From contig DUGC01000115.1 of the NCBI GenBank assembly GCA_013331625.1, forward strand, positions 377 through 6,996: DNA of 6,620 nucleotides, given 5' to 3'. This document shows, in pieces, positions 1 through 3,897 of this stretch (position 1 is its first letter; the number at the start of each line of letters is the position of its first letter). The notes below the pieces were generated by a model, which saw nothing but the letters and a program-made list of their open reading frames with translations, ran no database searches and was not told the origin of the DNA. The stretch comes from Candidatus Iainarchaeum sp. (GTDB taxonomy: Archaea; Iainarchaeota; Iainarchaeia; Iainarchaeales; Iainarchaeaceae). The translations under genes and the position numbers were made by a program.

Positions 1-3000
1 TCAAAAGGGGACATAGAAAAGACCAGACAAGTTTCTGAATGGATAGCTCCAACTGTCACTGCACCAACTACACAGCAATCTGCCCAGCCTGTGGAACCTG
101 GGCCCGACACGAGCGCCCTGCGGGACGGCTCTTATGGCATTCTGTTCGGAGAATGGAAATATTATGCTTCATATAAAAACCCTAAACCCGAACCTGCAAG
201 TGAGGAGGAAATTGCGCAGCTGGAAGCCTTGCCTAAGAGCGCACAGGGTAACATTTACATCTCTGGCGGAAAGCCGGTCACTTTTTTGGAATTTTCGAGG
301 ATTAACAATATTCCATATTCCAGCGAACCTTCAGCGATGACAGCGGCACCCCCAAGCAAAACAGGAAATCCGCCGGCAGGAACATACCAGTATGATGAAG
401 ACAAAAGAACATGGGTTATTAAAGTCCCGGGCGCCATGGACCAGCCAGTGCCTTCAGGCAGTGACCTGGAAGGCAAACTTGATAACATACGCAATGAATG
501 GGGCTGGAGGGAATTCACTGTGTCCCCCGATGATGGGCCAATAGAGCCCATAGTGCCTAAAACCGATATCCCGTATGCAATTGAAGATGGCCACTATAAA
601 TTTGAAAATGGCGCATGGAACCGGGTTATGTCCAATGGGGCTTTGGCACCGATAGAAAATTCAGGGGATCTTGGAAAAGAGAGATATACAATATTGGATA
701 AAATAAACGCCCGCAGGGCTGCTGAAGGGAACAATCCCGGCGAGTTCATCGTGACAAATGGCATTGATTCGGACGCTCCCGCAAAGGCAGGCGCGCAGAT
801 ACCGGCAACGGACGCTTTGCCAACTGGGATGAACGCAGGGGTATATGAATTTGACTCAGGCTCAGGAGCGTGGATGAACCTAGGCAGGCCGGTCACAAAT
901 CCGGCAGGAGCTGCATATCTTGAAACAAAGCGTGAGGAAAGGAAAGCCAATGGGTTAGTGGGGGAGCGCTTTTATCTTATTGATGACGGGACAACCCGCG
1001 ATGCACCTGCGGCACCGCAATCAGCAGTACCTAAAAGGGATACCAATATAATTCCGCCGGCAACACAAGCCATCCTCCCAAGCGCGATCCCGCCAGTTCA
1101 GGGCCTTCTGGGCATTACAGGATATGCGGGCGCATCAGGCTCTCCGGCCACAGGAATCCTGGGCACGGTCTTTGGCGGGGACAAGGGGCTTATTGGCAAG
1201 CTTGCCGGTGGCGGCGGAGGGATAGTCAGGGCAATATTTGGCACCAATCCTTTTGTTGCAGGGCTTGCAGGCGGGCTTATTGGCGGCACTGTTTCATACA
1301 TGACGCAAAAGGACGAAATGCAGTTTTCCTCAATGCAGCCTGACACGGAAATTAAGGACATAAAGCTTGTGGAGGGCGCTGCAAACAAGGAGAAGGAATA
1401 TGCAAATGTCAATCTTACTGTTGAGGGCTTTGGAAAGAAGAGCGAGAGGGCGCCTACTGTCCCGCAGCCGCTTGTGAATAACCCCGACCTCATATCGCAA
1501 GGGATAGAGTCATTCAGGCTGATCTTTGAGAACAGGGATAGTTTCACCACAAGCGAGGACAGGCCTGAGTATGCGCACCTCAAAGTCACGGGAGTGAGGC
1601 ACAAGTACAAGGATAAGGTCTATGACCGCAAGGATTTCATTGATGATAAGGGCGGGTTTATCGGGTTCTTTGACAAGCCCACGGTCAATTCCTCTAAGTC
1701 AAGGCTTGAGGAGGACCCTGCGCAGACAATGGAACAAAGGTTCAGGCTGGAGTTCAATTCCATCCCGCCATCGGCCGAAAAGGTTGAAGACATAGGATTG
1801 CTCAACTGCCAGGATGGCACAAGGGTCGGAAAGACCGGCGCTGACGCATTGCCAAAAGTCAAGTTCAGGTGGAACTGGAACGATATAAAGGGCGATACAT
1901 GCAATGAGGACAACCTGAATGGCGTTTATTGTGATGCAACGCAGTTCAGCATTGCGCTCTTAAAGAGGGTCAATGCACTCAACGAGTACCTTGGCCAGAA
2001 CGGGCCGGACTTCACCTGCCCATCCTCGCTCACAAACCAGCCTGCACGAAATGAGATAGGCACTTTCGATACGGGGATAGAAGCCCTTGCAACAGTGAGG
2101 AATGGCAATGATATTGATGTGGTTGCAACGATACGCAACACCAATCCCGGGGAAGTTCCCGTGAAGGCCACGATCAAGCTCATAAAGCCGGGCAATAGCG
2201 GCGAGATTGCATGCAGCAAGGGGATGCAGAGTGTTTCAGTTGCAGCAGGCGGGAAAGAGGATGCATCATGCACTTTTAGCAGCCTGCCGGCAGGGGTATA
2301 CACTGCAAGGGCCGAGATAACCCCCACAATATCTTGCACAAACTGCGGGGATATTGCAGTGACGAATTCGCTCTCAAAGCAGTTCTCTTCTGGAGTGAGC
2401 GGCCTTGAGCAGTGCGAGCCATTCAGCACGGCAAGGCTCTCTGAATTTTTGGAGGCAAGCGGGGAGAAGAACCCCGGCCTTGTTGCAACGGCAAAGTTCA
2501 ATGCGCTTTTGATGGTGGACGGGTATAGCAGCGACTTCCAGCATGATTTCGACCTTGCTCAGTCAGAGGCATTCTTCAATGCGCCGGACTTCTATACAGA
2601 CAGCAGGGCGGGACTTGGCAATTATTTCAAGGATACAAGCCTGTTCTCATTTGATGCCTACAGCCAGCCCAATTTCACCCTGCCAGGGCCCGGAACTTAC
2701 AATATTGTAATTGACATAACTTACAAGGACAGGACATGGAAGCTTTTTGATACAAGGGGCAACCCGACTGCAACTATTACCATCAGGATGGAAAAGCTCA
2801 AGGCGGCAGAGCCGGACAGCCCGTTCTATTATGTGCCATTCGACGGGCTATTGGGGGAGAAGGACGGGAGGATAGGTTACGGCATTAACTTTGCAGGGGA
2901 TCCTGTGCAGGTCGACAATTCAAGGGCACCGCGCAGGACAGTCGATATAACAGGGTCGGCAACAATACCTGACGGCATCCTGACAGTGAGCAAGGGCAAA

Positions 3001-3693
3001 AATTTCAAATCCATGCAGGTTGATGAGCGCGGAGTGGTCGCAAAGCTCTCGAGGGCAAACGGCAGCCCGACATTGCTCTTCCAGCCATCGAACGCAACGC
3101 CGGTGATATTAAAGATTGATAAGAACACCGAAGAGGATGCTTATGCCATCTACGAGCCTGCAATAGACGGGGATGCTGTTGATGTCGGCCAGCAGCTCAC
3201 TTTGTGGAACGGGATCGGCGCTGCATGCCGCGGCTTTAATGATGAAGTGATGTCGCAGCAGCAGTTCGTGCCGGATACCCACGGGATCAGCACGCGCTGC
3301 GCGCTTGTAGGCCCCAACCAGAGGAGCAAGTACGCCCTTGAGTTCTGCGGAAAAGTAGTCAACTACGGCAGCGCGTACTATGAAACAGTGTTCTATACCC
3401 CGCAGGATTCAGACAGCTACCTCAAGCTTGTTGATGTTTCATCCGACAGCGCCCAGTTCATCAGCGAGGGGGCTGCAGGGAACCAGGTGCCGCTCAACGG
3501 CAACGGCCTCACCCCCAAGATCAATTCGCTTGAGGACATATTCAGCCTTGTGACTGCTCAATCAATGTGCATTACAGGGACAAGCCTCAATGCAGAGTTC
3601 TTCTGGAACCCCAAGCAGATATTCACTACGATACAGGATAGCGAGGAGGATGCGATCAGCTCGTGCATCGCGCCGGTCAAAAGGAACAAGTAA
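1..3693 (+). CDS. Large repeat-containing, probably membrane-anchored surface protein (5' partial)
   Basis: The frame is open from base 1 to the TAA at 3691-3693, giving 1230 residues without a start, so the gene begins upstream. Residues below count from the first codon in the window. Residues 40-336 hold four divergent tandem repeats with Pro/Ala-rich linkers. Residues 340-366 are Pro-rich. Residues 367-433 are Gly-rich and hydrophobic and may enter the membrane. The remainder is beta-rich: one region at about 450-600, a Trp/Cys motif region at 617-673, a CARDB/Ig-like domain at 692-775, another Ig-like stretch ending near 930, and a Cys-containing C-terminal region. All 14 Cys (603, 634, 644, 673, 738, 757, 779, 782, 805, 1076, 1100, 1116, 1190, 1222) lie in the last half, which suggests disulfides outside the cytoplasm. 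N-glycosylation sequons occur at N471, N563, N891, N1020 and N1031. There is no C-terminal anchor, and the protein ends in a basic KRNK. I recognise no catalytic motif and cannot name a family. A structural or adhesive envelope role is inferred. The coding assignment itself is very secure. Confidence 0.93.
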   Translation, partial: SKGDIEKTRQVSEWIAPTVTAPTTQQSAQPVEPGPDTSALRDGSYGILFGEWKYYASYKNPKPEPASEEEIAQLEALPKSAQGNIYISGGKPVTFLEFSRINNIPYSSEPSAMTAAPPSKTGNPPAGTYQYDEDKRTWVIKVPGAMDQPVPSGSDLEGKLDNIRNEWGWREFTVSPDDGPIEPIVPKTDIPYAIEDGHYKFENGAWNRVMSNGALAPIENSGDLGKERYTILDKINARRAAEGNNPGEFIVTNGIDSDAPAKAGAQIPATDALPTGMNAGVYEFDSGSGAWMNLGRPVTNPAGAAYLETKREERKANGLVGERFYLIDDGTTRDAPAAPQSAVPKRDTNIIPPATQAILPSAIPPVQGLLGITGYAGASGSPATGILGTVFGGDKGLIGKLAGGGGGIVRAIFGTNPFVAGLAGGLIGGTVSYMTQKDEMQFSSMQPDTEIKDIKLVEGAANKEKEYANVNLTVEGFGKKSERAPTVPQPLVNNPDLISQGIESFRLIFENRDSFTTSEDRPEYAHLKVTGVRHKYKDKVYDRKDFIDDKGGFIGFFDKPTVNSSKSRLEEDPAQTMEQRFRLEFNSIPPSAEKVEDIGLLNCQDGTRVGKTGADALPKVKFRWNWNDIKGDTCNEDNLNGVYCDATQFSIALLKRVNALNEYLGQNGPDFTCPSSLTNQPARNEIGTFDTGIEALATVRNGNDIDVVATIRNTNPGEVPVKATIKLIKPGNSGEIACSKGMQSVSVAAGGKEDASCTFSSLPAGVYTARAEITPTISCTNCGDIAVTNSLSKQFSSGVSGLEQCEPFSTARLSEFLEASGEKNPGLVATAKFNALLMVDGYSSDFQHDFDLAQSEAFFNAPDFYTDSRAGLGNYFKDTSLFSFDAYSQPNFTLPGPGTYNIVIDITYKDRTWKLFDTRGNPTATITIRMEKLKAAEPDSPFYYVPFDGLLGEKDGRIGYGINFAGDPVQVDNSRAPRRTVDITGSATIPDGILTVSKGKNFKSMQVDERGVVAKLSRANGSPTLLFQPSNATPVILKIDKNTEEDAYAIYEPAIDGDAVDVGQQLTLWNGIGAACRGFNDEVMSQQQFVPDTHGISTRCALVGPNQRSKYALEFCGKVVNYGSAYYETVFYTPQDSDSYLKLVDVSSDSAQFISEGAAGNQVPLNGNGLTPKINSLEDIFSLVTAQSMCITGTSLNAEFFWNPKQIFTTIQDSEEDAISSCIAPVKRNK
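118..1008 (+). repeat. Four tandem protein repeats of about 55-65 residues in the first gene
   Basis: Each unit opens with [DA]-G-x-Y, followed 9 or 11 residues after the Gly by a Trp. The G/Y/W positions, counted from the first codon in the window, are G43-Y45-W52, G127-Y129-W138, G197-Y199-W206 and G280-Y282-W291. A charged, helix-like stretch follows, and each unit closes with a short strand ending in Gly: NIYISGG, EFTVSPDDG, EFIVTNG and FYLIDDG. Approximate DNA spans are 118-282, 373-540, 580-777 and 829-1008. Linkers rich in Pro, Ala and Thr separate the units. The DNA itself is not repetitive, so the duplications are old. I do not recognise the family. The hairpin, helix and strand layout is my reading of the residue pattern. 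Confidence 0.7.
1099..1299 (+). other. Gly-rich hydrophobic segment, possible membrane anchor in the middle of the first protein
   Basis: Residues 367-433, counted from the first codon in the window, are dominated by Gly, Ala, Leu and Ile, with a run of five Gly at about 403-407. The best single membrane-helix candidate is about 416-433 (NPFVAGLAGGLIGGTVSY), which has glycine-zipper spacing. It is followed by the charged, polar sequence QKDE. Weaker hydrophobic stretches lie at about 368-391 and 396-413. The segment separates the Cys-free repeat region from the Cys-containing beta-rich half, as expected if the two halves lie on opposite sides of a membrane. It could instead be a flexible glycine-rich linker or buried helical hairpin. 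Confidence 0.5.
2074..2325 (+). other. CARDB/Ig-like beta-sandwich domain within the first protein
   Basis: Residues 692-775, counted from the first codon in the window, alternate hydrophobic and polar residues in the way typical of Ig-like domains found in archaeal and bacterial surface proteins. A strand reading DVVATIRNTNPGEVPV is followed by a second strand with IKLIKPG, then by a Cys at 738 and another at 757. The domain closes with LPAGVYTARAEI, the usual last two strands of this fold. C738 and C757 are placed to form a disulfide across the sandwich. Two further Cys (779 and 782, C-x2-C) follow directly. Assignment to CARDB rather than another Ig-like class rests on pattern alone. Confidence 0.5.
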
Positions 3694-3717
3694 ACATAAT
3701 TATTACAAACCCTGAAA

Positions 3718-3758
3718 TTTTCATAGTTTGCTATTTTTGCAGGCGACAAAAGCCTTTT
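3718..3758 (+). terminator. T-tract cluster downstream of the first gene, possible archaeal-type terminator
   Basis: Within 65 bases of the stop codon there are runs of four T (3718-3721), five T (3734-3738) and four T (3755-3758). A further five-T run at 3814-3818 lies beyond. Archaeal RNA polymerase often terminates at T-tracts without a strong hairpin. The only local stem, CAAAA/TTTTG at 3747-3759 with a 3-base loop, is weak. This call depends on the source being archaeal. Confidence 0.25.
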
Positions 3759-3778
3759 GGCACTAGTTTGTAGCATGC

Positions 3779-3802
3779 AATAATTTTTGGGTTTAAATTA
3801 TT
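3779..3802. repeat. Perfect 8-bp inverted repeat with an 8-base loop in the intergenic gap
   Basis: AATAATTT at 3779-3786 is exactly complementary in reverse to AAATTATT at 3795-3802, with TTGGGTTT between them. The right arm overlaps the TATA-like element upstream of the second gene. It could be a regulator binding site or part of the first gene's terminator. The arms are purely A/T in an AT-rich gap, so chance is a real alternative. Confidence 0.4.
3792..3800 (+). promoter_or_regulatory. TATA-like element upstream of the second gene
   Basis: TTTAAATTA resembles the archaeal TATA box (roughly TTTAWATA). If it is used, transcription would start about 25 bases downstream, near 3822-3826, giving a leader of about 70 bases before the ATG at 3895. 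I see no convincing BRE match, and the gap has other A/T-rich stretches, for example around 3842-3853. The exact element is therefore uncertain. Confidence 0.3.
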
Positions 3803-3888
3803 TTATCATTCGATTTTTCTGCCCCTTAATGGCCTGCAGCAACAATAATAAACATGAACCCCTTATTCAGTACAAACCTGATTTCGGG

Positions 3889-3897
3889 ATGTAAATG
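3889..3897 (+). other. ATG-TAA-ATG start-stop-start at the second gene's initiation site
   Basis: An ATG at 3889-3891 is followed at once by TAA (3892-3894) and then by the ATG used here as the gene start (3895-3897), all in one frame. The TAA closes the frame upstream and so fixes 3895 as the earliest possible ATG of the gene. No GGAGG-like Shine-Dalgarno sequence precedes it; the upstream bases read TTTCGGG. Whether the first ATG is ever used cannot be told from sequence. Confidence 0.6.

Noticed and set aside
91..93. GTG as the start of the first gene
   Set aside because: The frame is open upstream with coding-like sequence and a linker typical of this protein, and no ribosome-binding site precedes it.
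1098..1610. 170-codon open frame on the minus strand
   Set aside because: It is antisense to the Gly-rich segment and the following beta-rich region. Its Pro runs are simply the complement of the Gly codons.
1926..2501. 191-codon open frame on the minus strand
   Set aside because: It lies wholly inside the first gene, its translation shows no coherent domain or membrane pattern, and the plus-strand frame is convincing across the same region.
3747..3759. CAAAA-GCC-TTTTG hairpin as an intrinsic terminator
   Set aside because: The stem has five base pairs, four of them A-T, and is too weak to call as a bacterial-type terminator.
3822..3867. Direct repeat CCCCTTAAT (3822-3830) and CCCCTTATT (3859-3867) in the leader
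   Set aside because: There are only two short, imperfect copies 37 bases apart, which is compatible with chance.
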